A stretch of DNA of 64,000 nucleotides from Isoetes taiwanensis. Its lineage: Eukaryota; Streptophyta; Lycopodiopsida; Isoetales; Isoetaceae. Positions 25,861 to 35,296 of this stretch are shown here, one piece after another. The DNA is taken from contig JAJEKV010000021.1 of NCBI GenBank assembly GCA_021234155.1, forward strand, positions 18,903,011 to 18,967,010. Reading direction: 5' to 3'. The notes under the pieces were generated by a model. That model was given only the letters and a program-made list of their open reading frames with translations, did not search any database and was not told the origin of the DNA. Each line of letters opens with the position of its first letter. The first letter of the stretch is position 1. The translations under genes and the position numbers were made by a program.

Positions 25861-27438
25861 ACCCAGAAATTTATTTTGAAGACGTTATGTCCACGCATTG
25901 TCCTCGCGGTATACATAAGTCTATAGCAAGACGGATGAGCAAATAAGAGCAAGTATATAAGACGAAGAGCGAGCGTCTTCGACTCCAACTTGCGCTTCAA
26001 AGTGTAAGTTTGTTCAATGAGGCATACTTTCATGTGAAAATGTTTGCTTCAATGAGGCAATGTCAAAATGTGTTGCATTTTTTACAGTTTTGTTCATAGT
26101 TTTGTACTGATTTTGAAAACTTTGAATAAAATACCTTTTTGGCACTTTAGTGTGCTTGCTGTTTTTTTCAATGTCTATTTTGTTTAGTTTTTGAAAATAT
26201 TACTATTTCTCAAACCAAACTAGGGGGGCCAAAAAGGGATGTCAAACAATTTTGAATGGAAGCTAAGTTCACACCCCCCCTCAAAAATGATGCCTAAAAT
26301 TTTCAAATTGTCACACTTGTCACAAATATACCATGAAAAGGGACCTTTTTGGGGGGATTTTAGGGAATCTTTCAAAGATTCCTTTTGAAGTGCGTTTTGA
26401 GCAAATTAGTGCGTTTCATTTTAAACTTTGTTAACCCCCATTGGTATCACTCCGCCTTTGGTTTAAATCTGCTTTACAAGCTTAGGTTCCTCGAGTTTGC
26501 CCCACACATTTGCAAAATGGGCTTAGGCCTTCTCGAGTTGCTCCCCTGCCTCATTTGCACCGGGTTTCCATGCCTCCTCCACCAATATTCTCTCATGCCA
26601 CTCGGTAGGCCCTCCATTGGTGTGAGTCACCCTTTGCCTTCTATTGGGAATCCAAAGACTGCGCCCTCCCAAGACCTCTTACCACAATCGCTTCAAACCT
26701 TACACCTTCCGGATGTCTCAAATCTAGGACTTGCAAACATCTTTAGGCTGCTTTCGATCTTACATCCATGAACAAATTGAGGCCCCTAGCGATTGGAGGC
26801 GCGGAGCGTCTTTACGCTCGATCTTAGAATTTTAAGCGGGAGTCTTCCCCACATCAATATGAATTCTTATGTGCTCTTCGAGAATGCATTTTGCGAATTG
26901 CATTCACGTTTGATGGCAATAACTCCTCGGGTTCCAGATTCAGTACTTCAGATCATTGAGGAAGGTAAAGTGGCCACCCAACAACGCATGAAATTTTTAA
27001 TCATTGCTGACCGAGAAGGATATGATGTTGCCTTTGATTTTTTGATGACCATTCGCCTTGCTCTTTCTGCGATGATTCTCGCAAAGTTGAAGTTAGCTCA
27101 AATCGGTGGCATTGTTAAGCCTAGCGGTGTGATTTTTGTCTTACTAACCATTTATCTTCATAATATTATATGTTTTATTGATACTTCATTCAAATATTAT
27201 CTTATGGGAGGAGTTTTGTCGTTAGGTTCTGATGGTTAATTTTGATTGTTGCGATGATTCTTACACATGTTTTAGCATAAAACTCTATTTATGGGGTAGA
27301 GGACACACTCTGCTAATGGTTTATGCTTGTAAGAGTCCATGCTGTGCATTTTGGAGTCGATCTTATTCATAGTTCTGATGTTTCTTTGATGGCTTTTCAG
27401 ATATCTTCCCATGTTACGATCATTCCTCTGCATCCTTT

Positions 27439-28353
27439 ATGGGCTTGGTCTTAGTCTCTATCCTTCAGTCTCATGCTACTTCCACTTTGTTAGGTTACTC
27501 CTCTGTCTGGCAACAATTTCGCAGGTGGTGTAGGTCTCATGGGGTTCCAGCTTTACCAGCATCCTCCTTGCATGTGGCTGCCTTTCTTTCCACCTTAGTC
27601 TCTAATCGACGTAGCTCAGCCTCAGTAGGAGTTGCCGCTGCTTCAATTGCATTCTTCCACAACCTGATCAATGTTCCTTCCCCTTGTGCAACCCCGCTTC
27701 CTATCTTAGTCCGCCAGGCGGCACCACGCACCCAGTCAAACACACAGTCTCGCTTACCTCTTGCAGCATCCCATGTTCGCCAAATCATTACATTGCTTGC
27801 CCATCCGCATGCCGATTGGCGTAGCCTCATGAAAGCCTCTCTGGTCACGATTTGCTTTGCGGGTTTTCTTCGTATTTCTGAGGCCCTTCACTTAAATTGG
27901 CGTGATCTCACCTTTTTTCCGGACCATGTCCTTTTGATCATTCGGAAATGTGATCAAGCTGCTAGAGGTCGGGATGTCGTACTTGCCCGTACTTCCTCTC
28001 CCTTCTGCCCAGTTGCATTGTTGCAACGTTTGCTAGCTAGTTGTTGCTTTCGTACTATTGATCCACCTGAAGGGGGCCCCCTTTTCCGCTCGTGTTTGTC
28101 TTCTCCTCGCCCATTATCTTACTCCACTGCCCGCTCCTGGTGGTTTGAGGCTGTAAGCCTCATCGGCTTAGATCCCCACACTTTTGGCACCCATGCAGGT
28201 CGACGTGGTGGTGCCACCGCTGCTGCGGCTGCGTCTATCCCTTCTGAGGTTGTTCGCTCTCATGGGCGATGGCGCTCGGTATCTTCCCACTCGCGCTACA
28301 TTCGTCCTGACATCCAAGATCGTCTCATAGTATCACGCAATCTTGGTTTTTGA
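27439..28353 (+). CDS. Tyrosine recombinase of the split-repeat element
   Basis: A 304-aa intact frame with the full tyrosine-recombinase catalytic set: Arg145 (in GFLRISEAL), His252-x-x-Arg255 (THAGRRGG), His275 and Trp278 (SHGRW), and the nucleophile Tyr287 (SRYIRP). The N-terminal 90 residues have the helical core-binding pattern (TLLGYSSVWQQFRRWC) seen in eukaryotic YR elements. The enzyme would join element ends or circles by strand exchange through a 3'-phosphotyrosine link. The ATG at 27,439 opens the frame; an acceptor-like 'ttttcag' about 40 bases upstream leaves room for a spliced 5' exon. The stop lies 17 bases before B1. The preserved active site suggests recent function, in contrast to the broken sequence upstream. 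A Crypton recombinase is an alternative family, but the split repeats argue for a PAT/Ngaro/TOC-like element. Confidence 0.88.
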   Translation: MGLVLVSILQSHATSTLLGYSSVWQQFRRWCRSHGVPALPASSLHVAAFLSTLVSNRRSSASVGVAAASIAFFHNLINVPSPCATPLPILVRQAAPRTQSNTQSRLPLAASHVRQIITLLAHPHADWRSLMKASLVTICFAGFLRISEALHLNWRDLTFFPDHVLLIIRKCDQAARGRDVVLARTSSPFCPVALLQRLLASCCFRTIDPPEGGPLFRSCLSSPRPLSYSTARSWWFEAVSLIGLDPHTFGTHAGRRGGATAAAAASIPSEVVRSHGRWRSVSSHSRYIRPDIQDRLIVSRNLGF

Positions 28354-28370
28354 GGTAGGTTCCTCTTCTG

Positions 28371-28576
28371 TCGGCCGTATATATGTGTTGTAGGACCCAT
28401 CCTAGGAATGCCATGGTTCTATTGCATAAGCAATAGAACCATCATTCCTTGGATGGGGACGTCTTTCCACCTTCCCTCTTCAGGTTTTCTCTATTTATAG
28501 GTTCATGTCTCTCTTTAGCCTTTCCATCGGCGTTCTCTTGAGCTGTTGTTGGTCTTGCCTTAGTCTTCTAGCCTCC
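28371..28576 (+). repeat. B1-A2 internal junction of split repeats
   Basis: B1 (28,371-28,409, ending in the palindromic TCCTAGGA plus 'at') is followed with no gap by A2 (28,410-28,576). A2 carries the same GGTTCTATTGC / GCAATAGAACC hairpin at 28,415-28,440. B1 differs from B2 at only a few positions near its middle. In known split-repeat elements this junction serves as template for restoring both ends. Confidence 0.85.
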
Positions 28577-29222
28577 CACCTCACCCTCCCTATAACAGTC
28601 TTTCTTTGCCCTGAGTTTTCAATAGTATCCTGATTGTCTTTCTCTATTTTTAGGAAAGGTCAGTTTTTTATTTATAGTATTTTGCATGTTGTTTTGGCAT
28701 AATTGTGCTTGGGTCTCTAGCGTAGTCTTGTGACTTCTAGGGATACTTGACCTTCTTTCTTTTCTCTCGGCGTGGCAACGTACGTAGCCTCCGAGACAGT
28801 ACCATTTGGAGGTCTCCCATACACCTTTATGGAGTTTGCACCAAATTGGTCGACTGGTTTTAGCCTTTTTTCAATCCGGCGCGGTCCTGCGACCTCCGGT
28901 CTTCCCCCCTCTTTTTATCTGCTTCGGCTATGTAGTATATATTTCGTCCCTACTAAGGACTCCTAACCTTCTAACGTCTGGCGGTCTCAATTTGTAGGTT
29001 GGTCTGGTGTTAGCGGCATTCTACAGGTCTTCTTACCTTTGCATCGACCAAGTGGCAGATAAAACCAATTTTTATATTGTATTCTTTAGTATCATCATGC
29101 TCTCGATGATTGTCTAGTTTCGGAGCATTTAAAGTTTATATTTCCAAATTTATCTACCCCTAGTGAGGGTTCCATTTGTACTCAATGTTTTTCAAAGCTC
29201 AATGAGAACACCACTTCACTTA
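28577..29222. other. A2-B2 interval of the YR element, non-coding
   Basis: Between A2 and B2 are 646 bases without a credible gene. In split-repeat elements this interval is normally an untranslated tail, which fits. Confidence 0.5.
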
Positions 29223-29261
29223 TCGGCCGTATATGTGTATTGTAGGACCCATCCTAGGAAT
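29223..29261 (+). repeat. B2 split repeat, right terminus
   Basis: These 39 bases match B1 (28,371-28,409), ending in 'taggacccatcctaggaat'. The host sequence 'aaagaatagcaatggc' follows directly. This sets the right end of the YR element. Confidence 0.8.
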
Positions 29262-30400
29262 AAAGAATAGCAATGGCATTACATAACTGTCACATTTCAT
29301 TTCATGTTTTACAATGAATTGATTACGTCACATTTTCATGCATTCTTTTCATGCATTCTCATTTTTACAGACCATATCTTGTTGAGTAAATACTCCAATC
29401 CAAAGTCAAGGACCAAAGCTCACCTGCATCCATTCAAGAGCTTATGTTAGAGTGAAATCGTAACTATTTTTGGGAGTTGCATGCTTCAATAATTGAGTCT
29501 AGTTGTTATCCATGTCAGGCTTCAAATTAAGATTTGAGACATTCAATAAGAACTAATTAATCATAAAGAAATTTGAAAGAGGTTATTTAATGCCACAGTC
29601 AGAGATACGGTAAGCTTATCCCATGTGTGATCATTGCAATCATTCTGTACAACAAGATGGCCAAATGGATACAAGTTTCTAAAGCATCAATTTAATCATG
29701 ATTTCTCACAAATATCCAACACGGTCGTCTGAGTACCTAGAAGTGATCTTCTATTCTAGTACCTTGGCCTCAATTTGCTACTGTGACAAATGACCAGAGC
29801 AAATAGAATAAATTCCAAAAAATGTGCAGAGCTTTTGAAATAAGGCAAACGGAATTAAATATGTTCAATAGTAGCAATGAATAACTCTGATAAAATCAAA
29901 CATCCAAGAAGTTCTTGCATTAGAGAAAATCTGGGGTCTCCAAAGGCCCCCCTAAGAAATTATAAATTATTTTCCATGTATTTTTTTGTTAAATATAATA
30001 TGGGGCTAGGGGTCAATTTTTTGCATTAATAATGCAAATTTGTGACATCTTTAATTCCACCCCCATTTTAAATCTCTTATTCCTTTTTATGCTCCCCTGC
30101 TGCCACGTGGATGCCAAGTTCGTGTGGGTTAGATGGGGAGATCTTTCCTTCTTATGAATGGAGCTCCTTGGCCGCCTGCATTTGTTTTGGATCGACCAAC
30201 CCAATGTAAACCAAAATCGATGGCATACGAAGTCCATAACAGATCTGGGTGCTGCCTCTTGGATCCAAAATCCGGCCGTATTGATCCATGACGCAGCTCC
30301 TTCCTCCATCCGATCTGTTTTGATGTTTTCACATATGAAATTCAAATTCAAATTCAAATCCAAATTCAAACATTCAAACTGCCCTGATAAAAAACCAACA
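29262..30400. other. Non-coding stretch
   Basis: No gene is supported. A short run of 'attcaa' units occurs at about 30,339-30,378, and a CCACGTGG G-box word lies near 30,104-30,111, upstream of the coding-like block at 30.4 kb. Confidence 0.4.
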
Positions 30401-30405
30401 GGATC

Positions 30406-31554
30406 ATGGCCCGGGCAGTTGTCCATACTCTGTTGCTTCAACTGCTTGCTTTCACTGTTATGGCCCAGATCACAATTAACCTCCCATCAGTTGAGTATGC
30501 TCAAACCACAAAAAAGCATAGGTTAATTTCAGGGCAGCTTGAAGATGAGAATGCATTGTGCAATTTTGCTGGAGCAAAGCATGCAAATATTTGGGCAAGA
30601 GGAGAGATTTAACCAAAAAATCCTATGACCCGACATCATCCTGATTTTAATTCGGTTGCCAGCTTAGTAAAGTTTGCTTGTGAAGGTAAATTAGGTTTGC
30701 TTGGATATTGCACAGACATGATGCAATACAGTGGCCAATTGTTGGCTGAAATGATACATATCCTTGAGTGTTTTGTTTGGAACATCCGGGGGAGAAGGAG
30801 AGGGAAGAAGGCATTGAGCAGTTGAAAAGGTATTGTCCGAGGCGTGTGCTTGCATGGTGGATGTGTCAAACCGAACAAGACCACAAGAAGCTCGGGTAAT
30901 GGAAAAGTCACCTCCCGACCAAAGGTATCCATTGGTGGAGTTAGAGCTAGAATTTCTTGAGCAGCCCGAGAATGCTAAGGGTGGTGTTTATGAATTTGGT
31001 CTGAAATTAGTGGAGGCCGAAAAGGGATAGAACACATGGAATGGTACCGCGGAGAAAAGTGGCTGCATGGAATGCCCTGTCAAATTTGAACACCCTTTTA
31101 CAGAAGACATATTTAACTGAGGCTGAAATAGCCAGGTTTAGGGTGGTGGTCAGGGAATTTACATATGCATACATCCAGGCTTGGGGTGAGACAGAGGTCA
31201 CCCATTACATCCACATCATATATGCTCATGGGCCTTGGTTTGCTCAGAAGTATGGAAGCTTAGCAATTTGGAACACGCAAGGTATGGAGAAGTCCCACAA
31301 GCAGGCCAAGGTTGCATATAACCGGAAGACTCAACGTGGAGGGTCACATTCTTTGTCAAATCCACTCATACAGATGGCACAGAAGAGTAATTTCTCGTCA
31401 TGAAGAGAGTGTTGCGAGACGGGCTGCTCCACAGTTGCATAAGGCATTGGCTGAGGCCTCAAAGAAAAGAAAAGGTGAGGCTTGGAAAAGTTCTGCTGCT
31501 AGCCAAGGCTTGTTAGCATGGAGGCAGAGAATTGATAGTAGATATTGTACCTGA
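30406..31554 (+). pseudogene. Transposon-like protein relic, frameshifted
   Basis: Plus-strand frames at 30,406-30,612, 30,625-30,825, 30,833-31,030, 31,041-31,403 and 31,312-31,554 follow one another with shifts and stops. The best part reads THYIHIIYAHGPWFAQKYGS, then A-I-W-N-T-Q-G-M-E-K-S-H-K-Q-A-K. The arrangement His-x3-[YV]-x-H, Gly-Ser-Leu, Gln-Gly-x-Glu-x-x-[HN] recalls the C-terminal region of a group of uncharacterised, multi-copy transposon-type proteins in plants and invertebrates; I cannot name the family. A Lys/Arg-rich tail follows. It is divergent from the 91-aa gene and the BAH-like gene. At least four frame breaks make it non-functional unless some are introns. Confidence 0.45.
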
Positions 31555-31689
31555 AGTTTGGTGAATACAACTTGTGAGACATGTGTTAACAGAAGAATTA
31601 TAGATCATGTGTGTATTTCATTTAAAACGCAAGCTTAATCTGGTACAGATACTGGTATCAAAGAACCTGGACATAATAACCTGAATTGA

Positions 31690-31920
31690 TATTAACACGA
31701 ACCGAGTACATAATTGATCATGTTTCAATATCCAACAAAAGAAAAAAGTTTACATTGATTTCCAAAAGTAGTATAACATGAACTGATATTACCAAAAGTA
31801 TTATAACTGAACACGTTTAATATCCAACAAAAGAAAAAGATTACATTGATTTCCAAAAGTAGTATAACATGAACTGATATTTACCAAAAGTATTCTAACA
31901 TGAACTGATATTAACTTGAG
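31690..31920. repeat. Short tandem duplication near 31.7-31.9 kb
   Basis: The segment 'atatccaacaaaagaaaaa' - 'ttacattgatttccaaaagt' - 'agtataacatgaactgatat' occurs at about 31,727-31,787 and again at 31,812-31,880. A third partial 'taacatgaactgatatta' lies at 31,896-31,913. It lies 3' of the 91-aa gene. Confidence 0.7.
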
Positions 31921-32030
31921 CCGATAACATAACAACTTTGAACATGAATAATTATAATAGTCAGCAACCGAAAAAAGGGAGTTGCAGTCCATATTAGCTG
32001 AGATTTTTTTTGGCAAAAAAGGTTTGATAT

Positions 32031-32306
32031 TTATAACTGATCCGGACAGAACTCGCAGGCGTAGGAAGGGCTGAGGACTTCATACATGCACCAGGAATCC
32101 CCGTGCCTCACAAAGGTTACTTCCACATGTAGCATTTGGCGCAGTTGTGCTGCCTCAGCCCAAGCTAGAATTTGATCCTCTATTTTTATGCCCATCTCCA
32201 GGTATGCCATCACGACCCTCTGGGATATGGTCTGGTGGTATCTCTTGATATCCAAGGGTGCAACTGCCTCACACTCAACAGTGGCATCAGATTCCTGACT
32301 ACCCAT
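32031..32306 (-). CDS. Small 91-aa protein with telobox 5' leader
   Basis: An uninterrupted frame from an ATG at 32,306 to a stop at 32,031. The leader carries GTTAGGGTTTAGGGTT on the minus strand (32,390-32,375), the telobox word typical of plant 5' regions, about 70 bases before the ATG. The protein is acidic at the N-terminus (MGSQESDATVECEA), has a helical middle (VVMAYLEMGIKIEDQILAWA) and ends in a beta-like part with Cys (SYACEFCPDQL). No family is recognised. Its middle resembles in pattern the C-terminal 60 residues of the plus-strand frame ending at 33,837. It lies within the 30-52 kb transposon-gene cluster and could be an accessory gene of that unit. Expression is likely but not proven. 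Confidence 0.5.
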   Translation of the reverse strand: MGSQESDATVECEAVAPLDIKRYHQTISQRVVMAYLEMGIKIEDQILAWAEAAQLRQMLHVEVTFVRHGDSWCMYEVLSPSYACEFCPDQL

Positions 32307-32559
32307 ACCTCTCCCTTAGAAGAATCGACAGAGCAGAAGACCCGAGCAGCAATCCGATCAGAAGATCCGAGAAGAACCCTAAACCCTAACACAGAATTTG
32401 GTCTGGCAGCATATATCCCACATGACCAATTAAAAAAACAAGACATTATATACAAGCAATTCCATATGAGTTGCAATTGGTTTGGGTCCATGAAAGAAAT
32501 CCCTTCTCCACATGGATCCATCCCTTTTATCAAGAATCTGGTTCAATTCTTTTGGTGAT

Positions 32560-33400
32560 TGATGTTGAAAGTTTACGTTGAATCTACCATTGTGTACCGA
32601 ATCATTCCCCGTTAAAACTGTATAAAAGATCGGAAAGTTTCCCATGTTAGCGGCCTCTTTAAACTCTACAAGCATTACGCATAAAAATTGAGAACATACA
32701 ATAACAAAGACATGGCAACACACTATTTCTACAAGTTGTGGACAACAAAAACTTGGGTGTAAAGCAAATGGGTTATACTCTTGTTCTTAAACTAAGATAG
32801 CAACTAATCATGTAAACTAATGGGTCTATAGCATTTCTATATATGCATTTCTTAATCTTAATACATGCTTTCCAAGTTTATACATGTTTTGCAATTGAAC
32901 TTGCATTCTATACATTTACCCTAAACCCTGAGCCCCATGATATACATTTGTTAATCTTATTAAGTTGCAGTAAGCCCCATGATGTAAAACTTAGAATTGT
33001 ATTTAAAGTAGCATATTCATACATGTATTGCAATTGAAATTGCATTTTATACTTTTGTCAATCTTAGATGATGTAAAACTTAGAATTGCATTTGAAGCAG
33101 CAGTTTCGAACTTGAGAGGGTGGAGTGAAGGAACATTTTGCAAGAGGAATGGATCCTCGTGGCAAGGGTTGGGCTCTTACCACGAGGACCCAATCCAACC
33201 TAAAATTGGAGACACCTACCTTATATATAACTGTTTTGTTTTAAGAGATAAGCATGTGGTGTATTTCAACCAGCACAGCCATTTAGGGTCTCATGTATTG
33301 AACATCAGCCTATACATTTTACATTTAGGGTGTCATACGCATGGTCTCATATATTGAACATCAACCTATACATTTTACATTTGCAAAAATATAAAGGTGG
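32560..33400. other. Non-coding stretch with short repeats
   Basis: No gene seen. 'gatgtaaaacttagaattg' occurs at 32,981-32,999 and 33,070-33,088. 'tattgaacatcarcctatac' followed by 'attttacattt' occurs at 33,296-33,327 and 33,353-33,384. Confidence 0.5.
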
Positions 33401-33429
33401 GTGGCTCGGGTCCCGAGGTGTGAAATCGT

Positions 33430-33837
33430 ATGCATGCAAACATCCCTTTCCTCTTCTGCCTCATTCCCAAAATTCTGCCCTTCAGCTTCATTCCGTCCAT
33501 CTTCCTTCGGGACTTCATTCCGGCCCATCTTCCTCTCCGACATCGAGCGGGCGAGGACCAAGATTACGTCGACGCATCTCAGCCTATTGTGCCTACTCCT
33601 CAAGCGACGCCATTTCTGGCCGAACTGTGGTCTTCATCAGGAGGCCATCCGGTTACAGTGGTAGCCAGGTTCACTCCACCAGAAGTTGAGAAACTTATCG
33701 AGGCTGGAGCTGTTTGTTCTATGCGGGTTCTGGAATGGGTTGATCGAGCTTACCCTGATCAGGAGCGTCTTCTGGAAATGAAGATGTATGCCATGGAGGA
33801 CGACCTGCATATAGAGCTGAGGATGCCCCCAGCCTGA
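33430..33837 (+). CDS. Unidentified ORF, Pro-rich leader and conserved-looking tail
   Basis: A 135-aa frame whose second half (from about residue 50) reads as a compact domain: TPPEVEKLIEAGAVCSMRVL, then an acidic stretch ending DDLHIELRMPPA. The first 45 residues are hydrophobic and Pro-rich and could be leader or intron. The tail resembles the 91-aa protein at 32.0-32.3 kb in layout: a hydrophobic helix, Gly, [IM]-x2-[IV]-L-x-W, then an alternating Leu/Glu/Val strand. The resemblance is by eye only. No known family. Confidence 0.35.
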   Translation: MHANIPFLFCLIPKILPFSFIPSIFLRDFIPAHLPLRHRAGEDQDYVDASQPIVPTPQATPFLAELWSSSGGHPVTVVARFTPPEVEKLIEAGAVCSMRVLEWVDRAYPDQERLLEMKMYAMEDDLHIELRMPPA

Positions 33838-33840
33838 GGA

Positions 33841-35290
33841 TCATACCTGCTGCCAGCCCTTTTTAGTTTTTAGATTTGTTTTTTTAATCCCGGGTTTCAC
33901 TTGTTTTGCAATAGTCCTTGTGACTATTTTTTGTAAAGCTTCCTCAGGGCTATGCCCTTTTTTAAGAAATGCTTTGTACTTACCTGAAAACAGATGATTA
34001 ATGACAGACCTCCTCTTCTCTACAACTGTTGTGACTATTTTTTGTGCTTTAACTGTTCTCTTAGTTTCCACTGTTCTTTTAGTTAACTGAACTGTTCTAT
34101 TCTTTTCTTGTATCGTTTTTTATATCAAGCTTCCAACTTCAAATGCACACAAGTACTTGCATGTACAGACAGGAATCTCACACAAGTACAGGAATGGCAT
34201 GCAACAAGCCACTTGGAAATGATGCAAACCCTGTTTGATATTACCAATTGCATCTTGAAATCATGAAACTACTCAGAAGTACAGACTTAAGTCATGCAAA
34301 CCCTGTTTAATATTTAACTTGCAACTTGAATTTGGCATAAGTACTCAGAAGTACAGACTTAAGAATCATGAAAACCCTGTTTAAAATTTAATTTGCAACT
34401 TGAATTTGGCACTAGTATCAGGCTTGAGAATCATGTAAACACTGTTCAATATTTAACTTGAATTGGCACTTGAATTTGGAAGTACAGATATAAGAAACAT
34501 GTTTGGTATTTAGTTTGCAACTCATGCAACTCGAATTTAGCACAAGTGTTTGCAATAACAGACCTGAACCATGCAAGACTTGTTTAGTGTTTAACCTGTT
34601 TAGTAAAACTTGTATATTACTTGCAATTCAGGGACAATATCAGGTTTAGTACTCAGGTTTTGTAGGATATTCTGGAATCATTAACTTAGAATCATAAACT
34701 TGAACTTGGAAGTACAGACTTGAGAATAATGTGAAACTTAACTTGCAATTGGTATAAGACATGCAACATGAATCTGGCACAAGTATTTGGAAGTACAGAC
34801 ATAAGAATCATGTTTGGTATTTAGTTTCCAACTGGTATAACAGTCATGCAACTCGAATTTAGCACAAGTGTCTGCAATAACAGACCTGAATCATACAAGA
34901 CTTGTTTAGTATTTAACCTGTTTAGTAAAACTTGTATATTACTTGCAATTCGAGATCAATATCAGTTTTAGTACTCAGGTTTTGTAGGACATTCTGGAAT
35001 CATAAACTTAGAACATATTCTTAACTTCAGTTTGCTGGAATCATGGTTGACTGGATACAAACAAGCAAGAGAAATCAGAAAATTTGGTGACTAAAACCAA
35101 GCTGAAAGCTTGCTAATTTCATGAAGAAAACCTACTGATATAACTATACAATTACTTTGCTGACCTGCATTTTAGAGTATCAGGATTTGAACCTGATTTT
35201 AACCAGTATTCTCAACCTTCTTTTTTCTTGCACTATAGTGACAGAAAATACATGACATTCAACATGAACAGCCACCTACTCTACCATTAT
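33841..35290. repeat. Tandem-repeat-rich region, about 320-bp period
   Basis: Phrases such as 'ggaagtacagacttaagaat' recur many times from about 34,160. Within this, a 322-bp period is clear: 'cagacctgaaycatrcaaga' then 'cttgtttagt.tttaacctg' occurs at about 34,559 and 34,881, each followed by 'tagtactcaggttttgtagg' (about 34,650 and 34,971). No gene is seen. Confidence 0.65.
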
Positions 35291-35296
35291 CCAAGG

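Larger units (their letters stand above)
22896..26432. mobile_element. Non-autonomous TIR element nested in the YR element
   Basis: The two ends are inverted copies: AACAAGGTTTAAAATGAAAC at 22,896 and, on the minus strand, AACAAAGTTTAAAATGAAAC ending at 26,432. Both continue with GCACT, and a weaker match follows, including 'ctttgaaagattcc' on both arms. The flanking AACC (22,892-22,895 and 26,433-26,436) could be a 4-bp target duplication. No transposase is visible. The interior is AT-rich and holds a 'gatcctacggctca' tandem array, a tRNA-like sequence, GAATCT minirepeats and an array of GGTATAAATTTATACC palindromes. The superfamily is not identifiable by eye. Confidence 0.7.
22734..27239 (+). 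pseudogene. Possible gag-like ORF of the YR element, interrupted
   Basis: Coding-like sequence starts at the ATG at 22,734 (Met-Ala-Asp-Gln, then a Ser/Pro-rich tail). It is cut at about 22,895 by the nested TIR element and resumes at about 26,437 in pieces: Pro/Ser/Leu-rich to 26,771, then 26,793-27,239. The last piece contains YVLFENAFCELHSRL and a helical stretch up to about 27,110. Pro/Ser-rich tracts followed by a helical domain would fit a structural (gag-like) protein ahead of the recombinase, as in DIRS/PAT/Ngaro elements. I see no decisive motif, and the frame is broken at least twice besides the insertion. Confidence 0.35.
20519..29261 (+). mobile_element. Split-direct-repeat tyrosine-recombinase element
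   Basis: Terminal sequence A (20,519-20,697) recurs internally as A2 (28,410-28,576) with a few indels. Terminal sequence B2 (29,223-29,261) recurs as B1 (28,371-28,409), directly abutting A2. The order A1 - internal - B1A2 - B2 is the 'split direct repeat' layout of PAT/Ngaro/TOC-type YR retroelements, which circularise and integrate by recombination instead of using an integrase. The internal B1/A2 junction equals the junction a circle would have. The outer junctions share only 'aat' (aaaataat|gccatgg on the left, ctaggaat|aaagaa on the right), so there is no conventional target duplication. An intact tyrosine recombinase precedes B1. No RT/RNase H is visible. A 3.5-kb TIR element (22,896-26,432) is nested inside; without it the element would be about 5.2 kb. 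Confidence 0.85.
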
